Both the position numbers and the translations under genes were made by a program. Positions 1-8,669 of a DNA stretch of 64,000 bases are shown here, one piece after another. Origin of the DNA: Flavobacteriaceae bacterium (GTDB lineage Bacteria; Bacteroidota; Bacteroidia; Flavobacteriales; Flavobacteriaceae); the NCBI GenBank assembly GCA_030830005.1, contig JAURNV010000024.1, positions 19,263 to 83,262 on the forward strand, given 5' to 3'. The notes below the pieces were generated by a model, which was given only the letters and a program-made list of their open reading frames with translations, was not told the DNA's origin and searched no databases. Every line of letters starts with the position of its first letter. The first letter of the stretch is position 1.

Positions 1-1
1 T

Positions 2-109
2 GAAGAAAGTTTATTACCAAAACAAGCGAGTTTTGCGGGTATTGCATTAAGTGAATTGTTTGCAGACATGATTTACAGCTGTTTAAAAAATAATACCTTT
101 GGCGCATGA
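2..109 (+). CDS. ddl: D-alanine--D-alanine ligase, C-terminal end (partial)
   Basis: This is the last 35 codons of a gene that begins before the window. The frame ends at the TGA at 107-109, which overlaps the coaD ATG (ATGA), so the two are probably translated in coupling. The visible tail contains a motif of the type SLLPKQA followed by AGIALSELF, which resembles the C-terminal end of D-Ala-D-Ala ligases of Flavobacteria, where ddl commonly precedes coaD. The identification rests on this short tail and on gene order, so it is tentative. Ddl makes the D-Ala-D-Ala dipeptide for peptidoglycan. Confidence 0.6.
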   Translation, partial: EESLLPKQASFAGIALSELFADMIYSCLKNNTFGA

Positions 110-558
110 AACGTGCGCTTTTCCCCGGTTCTTTTGACCCCTTTACTGTTGGTCATTTTGATATTGTAACAAGAGGCATCAAAATATTTGATGAGGTTAT
201 CATTGGAGTTGGCACTAATAGTGAAAAGAAATATATGTTTTCGTTAGACCAACGCCTAGCCTTCATTGAAGCTTGTTTTACAGATGAGTCCCGAGTTCGT
301 GTTGCATCATACGATGGTTTGACTGTTAATTTTTGTCGTGATATCGAAGCTGACTTTATTTTACGCGGCGTTCGCAATAATGGAGATTTTGAATTTGAAA
401 AAGCTATTGCGCGAACCAATCGCCATATGTCCAAAATTGAAACTGTATTCTTATTAACCTCCGCTCAAACCTCTTATATAAGCAGTAGTATTGTAAGAGA
501 AATTATTCGCAATAATGGCGACTACAGTACATTTATTCCTCCTCAGATAAAGATTTAA
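106..558 (+). CDS. coaD: Phosphopantetheine adenylyltransferase
   Basis: CoaD transfers AMP from ATP to 4'-phosphopantetheine, the penultimate step of coenzyme A synthesis, in the cytoplasm. The 150-residue protein is normal length and starts with the nucleotidyltransferase signature GSFDPFTVGH (residues 8-17, with TVGH as the HxGH-type motif). It ends with the conserved ISSSIVREI segment near residue 125. The ATG overlaps the stop of the preceding ddl-like gene by the ATGA arrangement. The 3' end overlaps the convergent Nudix gene by 26 bp, so no intrinsic terminator fits between them. Nothing is unusual in the protein. Confidence 0.97.
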   Translation: MKRALFPGSFDPFTVGHFDIVTRGIKIFDEVIIGVGTNSEKKYMFSLDQRLAFIEACFTDESRVRVASYDGLTVNFCRDIEADFILRGVRNNGDFEFEKAIARTNRHMSKIETVFLLTSAQTSYISSSIVREIIRNNGDYSTFIPPQIKI

Positions 559-1153
559 GTAAATCTATATTGTTTAACAAATGGTCAATGTTAGGATAGG
601 TTTTTTCAAGAGCCTTGACCACCTTTTTCTTTCCTTTCCAAACAGCTTTGGTAATGTCCTCTTTGGTTTGTGGAATAAGTTCCCCTGTGAATACTGTAGT
701 CATATAAAACCAATGAGATTCCTTTAATTTATATCTATTATTACGCTTAAAAATATGGTAGGTAATTCCTACCAAAGGACCTACTTTGAGTTTTTTTACT
801 CCTGTTTCTTCTTTTACCTCACGCTTTGCCCCTTCTTCTAAGGTTTCTCCCTTATCAATTTTTCCTTTTGGTAAATCCCATTTATTTTTTCGGAAAATAA
901 ACAATAGTTTTCCTTCTTGATTTTTAACTACACCTCCAGCAGCTATAATTACAGGTAATTTTTCTTTAAACTGCGAAAGCAATTTGTTAGAATCATCATG
1001 GATTAAGTAAAGCTTTTGAACCTTAGTTGTGCGTAAAATTCTAATAATTTCTTTTAATGGAGTAGTTCTAAGAGGTAGCACTCTTGCCCTAGTTTTTTTT
1101 GGCAGCTTTGTAGTAAGGATTAGCTCCTTCTTATTAACAAAAACTTTATACAT
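533..1153 (-). CDS. Nudix hydrolase
   Basis: A 206-residue protein with a complete Nudix box at about residues 97-119 (GKIDKGETLEEGAKREVKEE followed by TGV), matching Gx5Ex7REUxEExGU. The first 65 residues are a separate basic N-terminal extension typical of a Flavobacteria-conserved version. Substrates of this family are nucleoside-diphosphate derivatives, and the exact one cannot be read from the sequence. It is convergent with coaD (26 bp overlap) and divergent from pyrE. Its ATG at 1151-1153 lies inside the -7 promoter box of pyrE on the opposite strand, so expression of the two could interfere. Confidence 0.9.
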   Translation of the reverse strand: MYKVFVNKKELILTTKLPKKTRARVLPLRTTPLKEIIRILRTTKVQKLYLIHDDSNKLLSQFKEKLPVIIAAGGVVKNQEGKLLFIFRKNKWDLPKGKIDKGETLEEGAKREVKEETGVKKLKVGPLVGITYHIFKRNNRYKLKESHWFYMTTVFTGELIPQTKEDITKAVWKGKKKVVKALEKTYPNIDHLLNNIDLLKSLSEEE

Positions 1154-1156
1154 TTG
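1149..1156 (+). promoter_or_regulatory. -7 promoter box of pyrE
   Basis: TACATTTG matches the Bacteroidota -7 consensus TAnnTTTG and ends 6 nt before the ATG at 1163. A transcript from here would have almost no 5' leader. The box overlaps the start codon of the divergent Nudix gene. No clear -33 TTG was seen at the usual distance. Confidence 0.6.
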
Positions 1157-1162
1157 CGTTAT

Positions 1163-1810
1163 ATGCCTATGGAATCCTCTACTGCAAAAAAAGTAGCCGA
1201 ATATCTTTTACAAATTAAAGCAATAAAGCTTGAACCAAAAAATCCATTTACATGGGCTAGCGGATGGCAATCACCTATTTATTGTGATAACCGAATAACA
1301 CTTTCCTATCCCAAAATACGGAAGTTTTTAAGTAATGCCATGGCGCAAGAAATTAAAAAACGTTATCCCCAAGCAAAAGCCATTGCCGGAGTTGCAACTG
1401 GAGCCATTGGAATTGGAATGTTAGTAGCAGAAGCTCTCGATTTGCCCTTTATGTATGTGCGTCCCGAGCCAAAAAAGCATGGTAGGCAAAACCAAATTGA
1501 AGGGCATTTTGATTCTAGTGCTCCAACAGTTGTAATAGAAGATTTAATTAGCACAGGTAAAAGCAGTTTACAAGCCGTCAAGGCGTTACGAAGTGCTAAC
1601 ATTAATGTGTTGGGCATGGTTGCTTTGTTTAGCTATGAATTTGATGTAGCTACCCAAAACATGCAAAAAGAAGGTGTTGAATTAACAACCCTTTCAGGTT
1701 ACGGTGCACTTATAGATACTGCCATAGCCACAAACTACATTGCCCCCGAACTAAAAGATATTTTGAAAAAATGGCGTGAAGCACCTGAGCTTTGGTCTTC
1801 AAAATCATAG
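1163..1810 (+). CDS. pyrE: Orotate phosphoribosyltransferase
   Basis: PyrE converts orotate and PRPP to orotidine 5'-phosphate in de novo pyrimidine synthesis. The protein (about 215 residues) carries the N-terminal NPFTWASGW and SPIYCDNR segments typical of the Bacteroidota enzyme and the PRPP-binding loop VVIEDLISTGKS near residue 125. An upstream in-frame TTG at 1154 lies inside the TAnnTTTG promoter box and is unlikely to be the start. The ATG at 1163 or the second ATG at 1169 fits family length. It is followed after 3 bp by the SRPBCC gene and probably forms an operon with it. Confidence 0.95.
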   Translation: MPMESSTAKKVAEYLLQIKAIKLEPKNPFTWASGWQSPIYCDNRITLSYPKIRKFLSNAMAQEIKKRYPQAKAIAGVATGAIGIGMLVAEALDLPFMYVRPEPKKHGRQNQIEGHFDSSAPTVVIEDLISTGKSSLQAVKALRSANINVLGMVALFSYEFDVATQNMQKEGVELTTLSGYGALIDTAIATNYIAPELKDILKKWREAPELWSSKS

Positions 1811-1813
1811 AAG

Positions 1814-2200
1814 ATGAAAATTGAAAGTAGTACAACTTTAGTAGAGCTATCAATAGCTGAAGTCTTTGAAAAACTTTCAAAGGCAAGTACTTTTGAACGC
1901 TTAATGCCTGAAGAAGCTAGTTTTAGATTAGTTGACGAGGAACGTTTTAGTTTTAAATTAGGAAGTATGCCGGCTATACCTCTAAAGGTTGAACGGTTAT
2001 TTCCAAACAGTCAAATTATTTTGGTAGCAGATGGCGGTAACGTTCCCTTCGAATTGCACGTTAATTTAACGGAATTTAATTCCATAACCCAAATTCAGTT
2101 GGTATTTGATGGCAACCTTAATCCGATGATGCAAATGATGGTAAAAAGGCCACTAACTCAATTTTTAGAAGCTCTTATCGGCAACGCGAAAAAGCTGTAA
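1814..2200 (+). CDS. SRPBCC/START-like small protein
   Basis: A 128-residue cytoplasmic protein with no signal peptide. The opening pattern (a beta strand, then SIAEVFEKLSKASTFERLMP) and the alternating strand pattern ending in a long C-terminal helix look like the SRPBCC/START-like helix-grip fold that binds hydrophobic ligands. Flavobacteria commonly carry such a gene directly after pyrE. Function is unknown. It starts 3 bp after the pyrE stop, which suggests cotranscription, and its 3' end overlaps the convergent birA by 26 bp. Confidence 0.7.
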   Translation: MKIESSTTLVELSIAEVFEKLSKASTFERLMPEEASFRLVDEERFSFKLGSMPAIPLKVERLFPNSQIILVADGGNVPFELHVNLTEFNSITQIQLVFDGNLNPMMQMMVKRPLTQFLEALIGNAKKL

Positions 2201-2906
2201 ACACAAGTGCTTTTTCTTCAAAAATCTCTCTTTCTCCATTCTCATGTTCAACAACTAACTTTCCGTCTTTGGCAACGTCTACAATAGTAGCTGTAAATGG
2301 TATACTGTCTTTTCTTTCAAATGAGCAGAGTTCCCCTAAACCATAAAGTGTAGTCAAATAACGCTTATCATCTGTATGTTTTCCACGAACAGTGTGTTCA
2401 ATATTTGCTGCTAAGGCTTCAAAAAGAGATTCAATGTCATAGGATTTGCCAGTAATTGCGCTTAATGAAGTTGCGCAAGGTAAGTTTGGAAGCGCTTTCT
2501 CATTTACATTAATTCCACAACCAATCACGACATCTGTAACCTTAGCCCCCCTTAAAATAGGTTCTACCAAAATCCCACCAATTTTCTTTCCTTTAGCTAA
2601 AATGTCATTAGGCCACTTAATTTGCAGCTCTGGAATCTTATGCGCTAGAAGCGTTTCAATGACAGCTAAGCAAACACGTTTATTGATTTCGAAAAGGGTC
2701 TGGATATCAATAGAAATGTTACCCAAATATACAGACCCTGTTAGGTTTAATCCCTTCGTGGCATGCCATTGCGTTCCCATTCGCCCTTTGCCGTGAGTTT
2801 GATGCTCTGCCCACACACCAATAGCAGTATGCTTTTTTGACTGTTGTACCCACTGTTTTAAAAACGAATTTGTAGAGTCAACTGAGCTAAGTTTGATAAA
2901 TAGCAT
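2175..2906 (-). CDS. birA: Biotin--[acetyl-CoA carboxylase] ligase
   Basis: BirA activates biotin with ATP and attaches it to the carrier protein of acetyl-CoA carboxylase. The 243-residue protein has the biotin/AMP loop as KGRMGTQWHA near residues 39-48 and WPNDILAKGKKIGGILVEP with the catalytic lysine region near residues 98-116. A small C-terminal SH3-like domain follows. There is no N-terminal helix-turn-helix, so this is a group I ligase and not a repressor of biotin genes. It is convergent with the SRPBCC gene (26 bp overlap). In related genomes birA is usually divergent from rsfS, but here a GH16 gene lies between them. Confidence 0.95.
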   Translation of the reverse strand: MLFIKLSSVDSTNSFLKQWVQQSKKHTAIGVWAEHQTHGKGRMGTQWHATKGLNLTGSVYLGNISIDIQTLFEINKRVCLAVIETLLAHKIPELQIKWPNDILAKGKKIGGILVEPILRGAKVTDVVIGCGINVNEKALPNLPCATSLSAITGKSYDIESLFEALAANIEHTVRGKHTDDKRYLTTLYGLGELCSFERKDSIPFTATIVDVAKDGKLVVEHENGEREIFEEKALVFTAFSRCR

Positions 2907-2966
2907 GTATAATGAGTATGTCTCGTGTAAAATATAAAGTTACGACATACACCAAATAAAGTGAAA

Positions 2967-4634
2967 TTAGTTCACTATAATTTTTTGTATCCAACGTTCA
3001 TTCATTGATGAAGCCTTTAAAACATACAATCCTTTTGGCACATCAGGCTTGATTCGTATATCCTTTCTATTCAGTTGTTGTTGGTAAAAAACCTCTTGAC
3101 CAACCAAATTATAAAGAGCTATTTCTTGAATTTCGTCCGGTGAGCTTATATGAATATTTTTGTCTTTGTTGTTAAACCATATATTAAACAATCTGTCCTT
3201 ACTAACTGAAGGAGTATCCAAGGGCTGCAATTGATAGACACGTACATAGTCTATTTCCATAGTGGTATCCACAAAAGTATTGCTGTTTGTTCCATTCTCA
3301 ATAGCTACATTCAAGAGTAGGAATTGGTCTTTATAAAAGGGCCATGTATCATCATTTTTTACTGTGGGATTGTAGGTGTAATGGGAAACCCCATCTACAG
3401 AAAAAACCATTTTTTCGTCCGTCCATACAAGTGTATAGGTATGAAACTCCGTTGAAGCCGTAGAGATTGTTTGCCCTCCGTGGTTAATAGTTCCTCCATA
3501 TGATGAAGGGGTATGCATAGCGCTGCTAACATAGTTTTGGTTTTTGCCCCAGTGCTCCATAATGTCAATTTCACCACAAGTAGGCCATCCCGTTGTACCA
3601 AACCCCTGTTGTTGCCAATATGCCCCTGGCTCACTAATGTTTTTGCCTAGCATCCATATGGCAGGCCAAGTACCTGCGCCTGTAGGTAGTTTTGCTCTAA
3701 CCTCGACCATTCCGTATGTAAATGCATATTTTGAGTTTAATCTTGCCGAAGTAAATTCTTTGGTATGCCCTTGGTCAGTGTAATTTTCAGCTTTTGCAAC
3801 AATTTTTAAAGTTCCATTAGACACATAACTGTTTTCTATTTCATTTGTATAGTGTTGTAACTCATTATTATACCAACTCCAACCGTTAGGGTACCCTTCT
3901 GGTAATATAGTTTGTTGAAACCATTTTGTGTTGTCTACTGGATTTGCATTTCCAGAAATATAGGCAGAACCATCATCATTAAATTCATCGGACCAGACAA
4001 GTTGATAGGACGAATTAGTATTGTTTGCTGTTGTAATTGTTACTTGCCCCCAATCCTTCTGCGGATTAGCATTAAGACCCTCCATTACAAATCCGTACTG
4101 AATTAAATTATTGTCATTGGTGGGCGTGTAGGAAAAGCTAAAGTCAGTCGTGTCGGCAACAATATCTTGTGTAGCTATGTTTACAAGCTGATAACCTGAT
4201 TTAAACTCTTTGATAAAAGCTTTCAGGGTATACCTTGTGTCAAGTGTAAAAGAGGCTATATTCCCAAAAAATGTTAATGCCCCTCCAGGATATGACCCTG
4301 AACCATATTCTACATATGTAATTGCTTCCATCCACTTGTTTCCATCTCCTGCACCGTTAGACCAATAGGGGTCTGATGCGTTGTATAGATTGGTATTTGG
4401 TTTCAGGGTAATTGATTGCGAACTATCGTTTGAAATTAAGGCAATTAAATCTGTAACAGCAAAAGAATTTCCTGCAATCCAATTTCCCTTAGTGCCATTT
4501 ACATTTTCAAAGCGATGCATATAACCAATCCAAGACGCATCTTCATCAATGCTTACGGAAACCTGTCCGTTTGAAATAGCTGTACTCAAGGAAGCTACAA
4601 ATACAGTGATAACGTGTATTGTTTTTAATTTCAA
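2967..4634 (-). CDS. Secreted GH16 beta-glucanase (laminarinase-like) with type IX sorting domain
   Basis: A 555-residue secreted glycoside hydrolase. It has a signal peptide (about residues 1-22), an N-terminal beta-rich domain of unknown type (about 28-205), a GH16 catalytic domain (about 210-470) and a C-terminal sorting domain (about 480-555) ending in WIQKIIVN, typical of type IX secretion cargo. The catalytic motif is EIDIMEHWG at 355-363, with the nucleophile and acid/base glutamates E355 and E360 in the spacing used by laminarinases. The expected activity is cleavage of beta-1,3-glucans such as laminarin; specificity is inferred. The only usable start found is a TTG at 4634. An ATG at 4660 is out of frame and ends after nine codons at a TGA overlapping this TTG. 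The gene sits between birA and rsfS, which are often adjacent. Confidence 0.92.
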   Translation of the reverse strand: MKLKTIHVITVFVASLSTAISNGQVSVSIDEDASWIGYMHRFENVNGTKGNWIAGNSFAVTDLIALISNDSSQSITLKPNTNLYNASDPYWSNGAGDGNKWMEAITYVEYGSGSYPGGALTFFGNIASFTLDTRYTLKAFIKEFKSGYQLVNIATQDIVADTTDFSFSYTPTNDNNLIQYGFVMEGLNANPQKDWGQVTITTANNTNSSYQLVWSDEFNDDGSAYISGNANPVDNTKWFQQTILPEGYPNGWSWYNNELQHYTNEIENSYVSNGTLKIVAKAENYTDQGHTKEFTSARLNSKYAFTYGMVEVRAKLPTGAGTWPAIWMLGKNISEPGAYWQQQGFGTTGWPTCGEIDIMEHWGKNQNYVSSAMHTPSSYGGTINHGGQTISTASTEFHTYTLVWTDEKMVFSVDGVSHYTYNPTVKNDDTWPFYKDQFLLLNVAIENGTNSNTFVDTTMEIDYVRVYQLQPLDTPSVSKDRLFNIWFNNKDKNIHISSPDEIQEIALYNLVGQEVFYQQQLNRKDIRIKPDVPKGLYVLKASSMNERWIQKIIVN

Positions 4635-4763
4635 AATTTTAATATGTTGGTGAGTTTCATGACAAAATGTCCACTAAAGATGAATAAACTCATGCTAGTT
4701 ATAGACAAAGAGCCTTTTTTTTTCAAAAATAGCATAAATAAACTGGTATAATAGTAATGGCAT

Positions 4764-4834
4764 TACTTTTGTTTTAATAGAATTGCAAAACGAGGTGTAT
4801 GATAAAGTAGTTATGTAAATAACAACTACATTTA
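4764..4834 (+). promoter_or_regulatory. Candidate -7 boxes upstream of rsfS
   Basis: The 217-bp gap between the GH16 and rsfS starts holds a perfect TAnnTTTG box (TACTTTTG, 4764-4771) 80 nt before the rsfS ATG and a one-off box (TACATTTA, 4827-4834) 17 nt before it. Either could drive the rsfS-ftsH-LUD-cdsA-psd run. Nothing else was recognised in this gap. Confidence 0.4.
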
Positions 4835-4851
4835 CACAGACAAAAAAATTA

Positions 4852-5220
4852 ATGATTAAAAAAACTGGAACAGACACATTACTGTCACACATTATTGAAG
4901 GTATCGAAGAAGTAAAGGGTGAAGATATCAATATTTTAGATCTGCGAGAAATAGATAACAATGTCTGCCAATACTTTGTGGTTTGTTCTGGAAATTCCAA
5001 CACACAGGTACGTGCCATTTCTAGTTCTGTACAAAAACTAGTCAGTAAAGCTGTGCATGAAAAACCATGGCACGTTGAAGGTCAAGAAACAAGCGAATGG
5101 ATACTTATGGATTTTGTAGATGTTGTCGTACATATTTTTCAAAAACATACACGCTCGCATTACGATATTGAATCTTTATGGGGCGATGCTAAACTTACTT
5201 TGATAGAATCTAAATACTAG
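4852..5220 (+). CDS. rsfS: Ribosomal silencing factor RsfS
   Basis: RsfS binds ribosomal protein uL14 and blocks joining of the subunits, lowering translation under starvation. The 122-residue protein shows the family core, including INILDLREIDNNVCQYFVVC (residues about 26-45), KPWHVEG near residue 71 and WILMDFVDVVVHIF near residue 83. Length is normal for the family. It begins a run of same-strand genes (rsfS-ftsH with a 2-bp gap, then LUD, cdsA and psd) whose order is conserved in Flavobacteria. Confidence 0.95.
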   Translation: MIKKTGTDTLLSHIIEGIEEVKGEDINILDLREIDNNVCQYFVVCSGNSNTQVRAISSSVQKLVSKAVHEKPWHVEGQETSEWILMDFVDVVVHIFQKHTRSHYDIESLWGDAKLTLIESKY

Positions 5221-5222
5221 CC

Positions 5223-7244
5223 ATGTCTAAAAACGAAAAAATACCACCAAAAAAACCTGCACTAAACCCTTATTGGTTCTATGGAGCCATCGTTTTGTTC
5301 TTTTTAGGAATGTCATTTTTTGGTGGCGGTGATGGTCTTGGTGAAGATCAAAAAATAAATATTTCCAAGTTTGAGCGTTTTCTTAACGACAGTGAAGTTA
5401 GCCGAGTGGTGGTGGTAAATAAAAACCTGGCGCAGGTAACACTTACAAAAGAAGCACTTCAAGAAACAAAACACAAAAAAGCAAAAAAAACGGATATTTT
5501 TGGCAGAAATAATGATGCTGGGCCACACTATCAATTTGAGGTTGGGAATCTGGAGCTTTTTCAGAAAAAACTTGAAGCAGCTGAAGAAAATGGTGTTGCT
5601 TTTAGCTATGAATTTAAGACTGTTGAAAATAGGTGGCTTGATGTACTCGTTGGTTTTTTACCCCTGATACTAATTATTGCCATTTGGTTATTCATTATGA
5701 GACGCATGTCTGGAGGTGGATCTGGAGGCGGTGGTGCACAGATTTTTAATATTGGAAAATCAAAAGCCAAGCTTTTTGACGAAAAAACAGATGTTAAAAT
5801 CACCTTTAAAGATGTTGCTGGATTAGAAGGTGCTAAAGAAGAAGTACAAGAGATTGTAGATTTTCTTAAAAATCCCTCAAAATACACCGTGCTTGGAGGT
5901 AAAATTCCAAAAGGGGCTTTGTTGGTAGGTCCTCCAGGAACAGGAAAAACGCTCTTAGCAAAAGCAGTTGCGGGAGAGGCAAAAGTTCCGTTTTTCTCTC
6001 TTTCGGGTTCAGATTTCGTTGAAATGTTTGTCGGTGTAGGTGCCTCTAGAGTACGTGACCTATTTAAGCAAGCTAAAGACAAATCACCCGCTATAATCTT
6101 TATTGATGAAATTGATGCTATTGGACGAGCAAGAGGAAAAAACAATATTACTGGTTCCAATGATGAAAGGGAAAATACACTTAACCAATTACTCACCGAA
6201 ATGGATGGTTTTGGTACCAATACAAACGTAATTGTTATTGCTGCGACTAACCGTGCTGATGTTCTTGACAAGGCACTAATGCGTGCGGGGCGGTTTGATC
6301 GTCAGATCTATGTGGACTTACCTGATTTAAGAGAACGTAAAGAAATTTTCAACGTACACCTAAAACCTTTAAAATCCGACCCAAAATTGGATATAGATTT
6401 TCTCGCCAAACAAACTCCTGGCTTTTCGGGAGCTGACATTGCTAATGTTTGTAACGAATCTGCACTGATTGCTGCTCGTAAAAACAAAAAGAGAGTTGGT
6501 CGTCAAGACTTTTTAGATGCTGTTGATAGAATTGTAGGTGGGCTAGAAAAAAAGAGTAAAATCATAACCCCTGAAGAAAAGAAAACAATCGCATTTCATG
6601 AAGCTGGACATGCTACCGTAAGTTGGATGTTAGAACATGCTTCACCTCTTGTTAAAGTAACTATTGTTCCTCGAGGACAATCGTTAGGTGCTGCATGGTA
6701 CTTACCTGAAGAAAGGCAAATTGTTCGAACAGAACAAATGTTGGACGAAATGTGTGCCACTCTAGGTGGCCGTGCAGCTGAGGAAATCATTTTTAATAAA
6801 ATCTCTACTGGAGCATTAAGTGATTTGGTTAAAGTAAGCCGTCAAGCCAAAGCTATGGTTACCATATACGGGCTTAATGATAAAATTGGGAATATTACTT
6901 ATTATCAAACCAATAATGACGATTACGGGTTTACAAAACCTTATTCAGAAGACACTGCAAAACTTATTGATACTGAAATTTCAGCAATTGTTGAAAAAGA
7001 GTACAAGCGTGCCATTCAAATTCTCAAAAAGCATAAAGGCAAATTAACAGAACTCGCTGAGCATCTACTTGAAAAAGAAGTGATTTTTAAAGATGATTTG
7101 GAGCGCATTTTTGGAAAGCGCCCTTTTGAAAAAGAGGAAACAGCCGACGAAAAGAAAACTGTTATAACCAAAGCCAACACTAGAAAACGTACTGCGTCCA
7201 AACCCAAAGAAAAACAATCTGATACTCCAAAAGGTGATAACTAA
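5223..7244 (+). CDS. ftsH: ATP-dependent zinc metalloprotease FtsH
   Basis: FtsH is a membrane-anchored AAA+ protease that degrades misfolded membrane and short-lived cytoplasmic proteins. In 673 residues it shows TM1 (about 20-32), a periplasmic domain, TM2 (about 141-158), Walker A GPPGTGKT (236-243), the pore loop FVEMFVGVG (265-273), Walker B IIFIDEID (291-298), the second region of homology ending in AGRFDR (355-360) and the zinc site HEAGH (459-463). The C-terminal tail is lysine-rich and probably disordered. It starts 2 bp after rsfS. All catalytic residues are intact. Confidence 0.98.
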   Translation: MSKNEKIPPKKPALNPYWFYGAIVLFFLGMSFFGGGDGLGEDQKINISKFERFLNDSEVSRVVVVNKNLAQVTLTKEALQETKHKKAKKTDIFGRNNDAGPHYQFEVGNLELFQKKLEAAEENGVAFSYEFKTVENRWLDVLVGFLPLILIIAIWLFIMRRMSGGGSGGGGAQIFNIGKSKAKLFDEKTDVKITFKDVAGLEGAKEEVQEIVDFLKNPSKYTVLGGKIPKGALLVGPPGTGKTLLAKAVAGEAKVPFFSLSGSDFVEMFVGVGASRVRDLFKQAKDKSPAIIFIDEIDAIGRARGKNNITGSNDERENTLNQLLTEMDGFGTNTNVIVIAATNRADVLDKALMRAGRFDRQIYVDLPDLRERKEIFNVHLKPLKSDPKLDIDFLAKQTPGFSGADIANVCNESALIAARKNKKRVGRQDFLDAVDRIVGGLEKKSKIITPEEKKTIAFHEAGHATVSWMLEHASPLVKVTIVPRGQSLGAAWYLPEERQIVRTEQMLDEMCATLGGRAAEEIIFNKISTGALSDLVKVSRQAKAMVTIYGLNDKIGNITYYQTNNDDYGFTKPYSEDTAKLIDTEISAIVEKEYKRAIQILKKHKGKLTELAEHLLEKEVIFKDDLERIFGKRPFEKEETADEKKTVITKANTRKRTASKPKEKQSDTPKGDN

Positions 7245-7256
7245 CGTAGGTTTTGT

Positions 7257-7264
7257 TACCTTTG
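7257..7264 (+). promoter_or_regulatory. -7 promoter box upstream of the LUD gene
   Basis: TACCTTTG is a perfect TAnnTTTG box in the 37-bp gap after ftsH, ending 17 nt before the GTG start at 7282. It could give the LUD-cdsA-psd run its own promoter. No TTG was seen at the expected -33 position. Confidence 0.5.
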
Positions 7265-7281
7265 TGTAACAAGCTTATTAC

Positions 7282-7890
7282 GTGAGTAAATTCTGGTCAA
7301 AATTATTCGGAAACAAGAACGTCTCTAAAGATAAGGAAGCAGAGGAGCGTGGTCCCCATATGCCACACAAAGAGGTTCCTATTGAGCAAACTTTTGCTGA
7401 AAAATTTACTAAGCTTGGAGGAAAATTTGTTTACTGCGAACAACTTGATGATGCTAAGCAAGCCTTCAAAGACATCATTGAAGAATACCCCTCTGAGGTT
7501 AGAGAGCTGTTATGTTTAGATTCAGAAATACCAAAAAAACTTGACGCTGGAATTACACTAACAAAAACCAATCTTAATGCTAAGATTATGTTGTGTAGCT
7601 GTGAGTCGTTAGTTGCTTATGATGGAAGTGTTGTGGTTTGCGAGCGTCAATTAGGTTCAAACAAACTTTCTGACCTCCCAGAAACAGTAATAATATTAGC
7701 AGGAACGCGACAGTTTTCAAAGACGGTTTCGGATGCCTTAAAATACATCAAGAATCGCTATGTAGAGAGTATTCCCCTTAATATAACCTCAATTAAACAG
7801 TTTAAAACCGAAGTATTTACTGAAGACAACTACATGAATTATGGAAGTGGCGTAAAAGAAGTGTACTTATTATTACTTGAGGATTTCTAA
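7282..7890 (+). CDS. LUD-domain protein (LutC/YkgG-like)
   Basis: A 202-residue cytoplasmic protein of the LUD (lactate utilization) superfamily, recognised from the overall pattern with GSVVVCERQLGSNKLSDLPE and VIILAGTRQF near residues 118-150. LutC is part of the L-lactate oxidation complex, but this solitary copy has no lutA/lutB neighbours. It sits in the conserved ftsH-LUD-cdsA-psd order of Flavobacteria, so its real role is unknown. The start is GTG at 7282, because no ATG fits. The stop overlaps the cdsA start by one base (TAATG), indicating coupling. Confidence 0.8.
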   Translation: MSKFWSKLFGNKNVSKDKEAEERGPHMPHKEVPIEQTFAEKFTKLGGKFVYCEQLDDAKQAFKDIIEEYPSEVRELLCLDSEIPKKLDAGITLTKTNLNAKIMLCSCESLVAYDGSVVVCERQLGSNKLSDLPETVIILAGTRQFSKTVSDALKYIKNRYVESIPLNITSIKQFKTEVFTEDNYMNYGSGVKEVYLLLLEDF

Positions 7891-8669
7891 TGAGTGTTTT
7901 AACTCGCGTACTAACCTCTTTTTTTTATGTTGGGATACTCTTAGGTAGCCTTTACCTAAACCCTATTTTTTTTGGTATCGTAATTTGCACCATGGCTACC
8001 ATCACAATTTATGAGGCTCAACAAATGGCTCATCAGCATATACCCATAACCTATTTGTTTTTTCCACTCATTTTTCTTGTTTCAAATTATAATAAACTTG
8101 GTAATTTACTAATCCTAATTTTAGGTGTCCTTGGGGTTGTTCTTTCGGTTTATTATTTCGTGAACAACAAACGCACAAAAATGAACAGCACCTTTGTTAC
8201 CCTTTTAGGGTTCTTTGGTATAGCTATTCCAATGGCATTATTGACATCCTTAGGAATAAAAAACCCGGAATTGGTTGCTTTTATGTTTGGAATAATTTGG
8301 TTAAATGATAGCGGTGCTTACTTTGTTGGTTCAATGATTGGAAAAAGACCTCTTGCGCCATATATCTCACCAAATAAAACCGTTGAAGGATTTGTGGGTG
8401 GCCTGCTCATTTCCGTGGTCGTAATGCTCTTCATAGGCAATCATTTGGCTTTACTTGAATCAAACACCATAATACCAATAATATTTGTTATTGCTTTAAC
8501 CAGCAGCATCGGAGATTTGGTGCAATCAAAAATAAAAAGACAATGTGGTGTCAAAAACAGTGGGAAAATTTTACCCGGTCACGGAGGGATGTATGACCGA
8601 ATTGATAGTACACTATTAGCAGTTCCGGTGTTTTCACTTTTGTTATTTTTAATTGGATATGTTTCATAA
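7890..8669 (+). CDS. cdsA: Phosphatidate cytidylyltransferase
   Basis: CdsA makes CDP-diacylglycerol from phosphatidate and CTP, the branch point of phospholipid synthesis. The 259-residue protein is almost entirely transmembrane helices and carries the CdsA signature at about 213-239, with SKIKR, then PGHGGMYDRID. The canonical Lys-Asp pair of the signature is Lys-Asn here (VKNSGKILPGHGG, Asn223), while Asp209 and Asp236 are present. It is flanked by LUD (1-nt overlap) and psd (11-nt overlap), so CDP-DAG and PE synthesis genes are adjacent. Confidence 0.94.
   Translation: MSVLTRVLTSFFYVGILLGSLYLNPIFFGIVICTMATITIYEAQQMAHQHIPITYLFFPLIFLVSNYNKLGNLLILILGVLGVVLSVYYFVNNKRTKMNSTFVTLLGFFGIAIPMALLTSLGIKNPELVAFMFGIIWLNDSGAYFVGSMIGKRPLAPYISPNKTVEGFVGGLLISVVVMLFIGNHLALLESNTIIPIIFVIALTSSIGDLVQSKIKRQCGVKNSGKILPGHGGMYDRIDSTLLAVPVFSLLLFLIGYVS

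Noticed and set aside
4631..4660. Frameshifted start of the GH16 gene as a confirmed error
   Set aside because: An ATG-started nine-codon frame exists, but the TTG-started signal peptide is complete on its own, so a frameshift is not needed.
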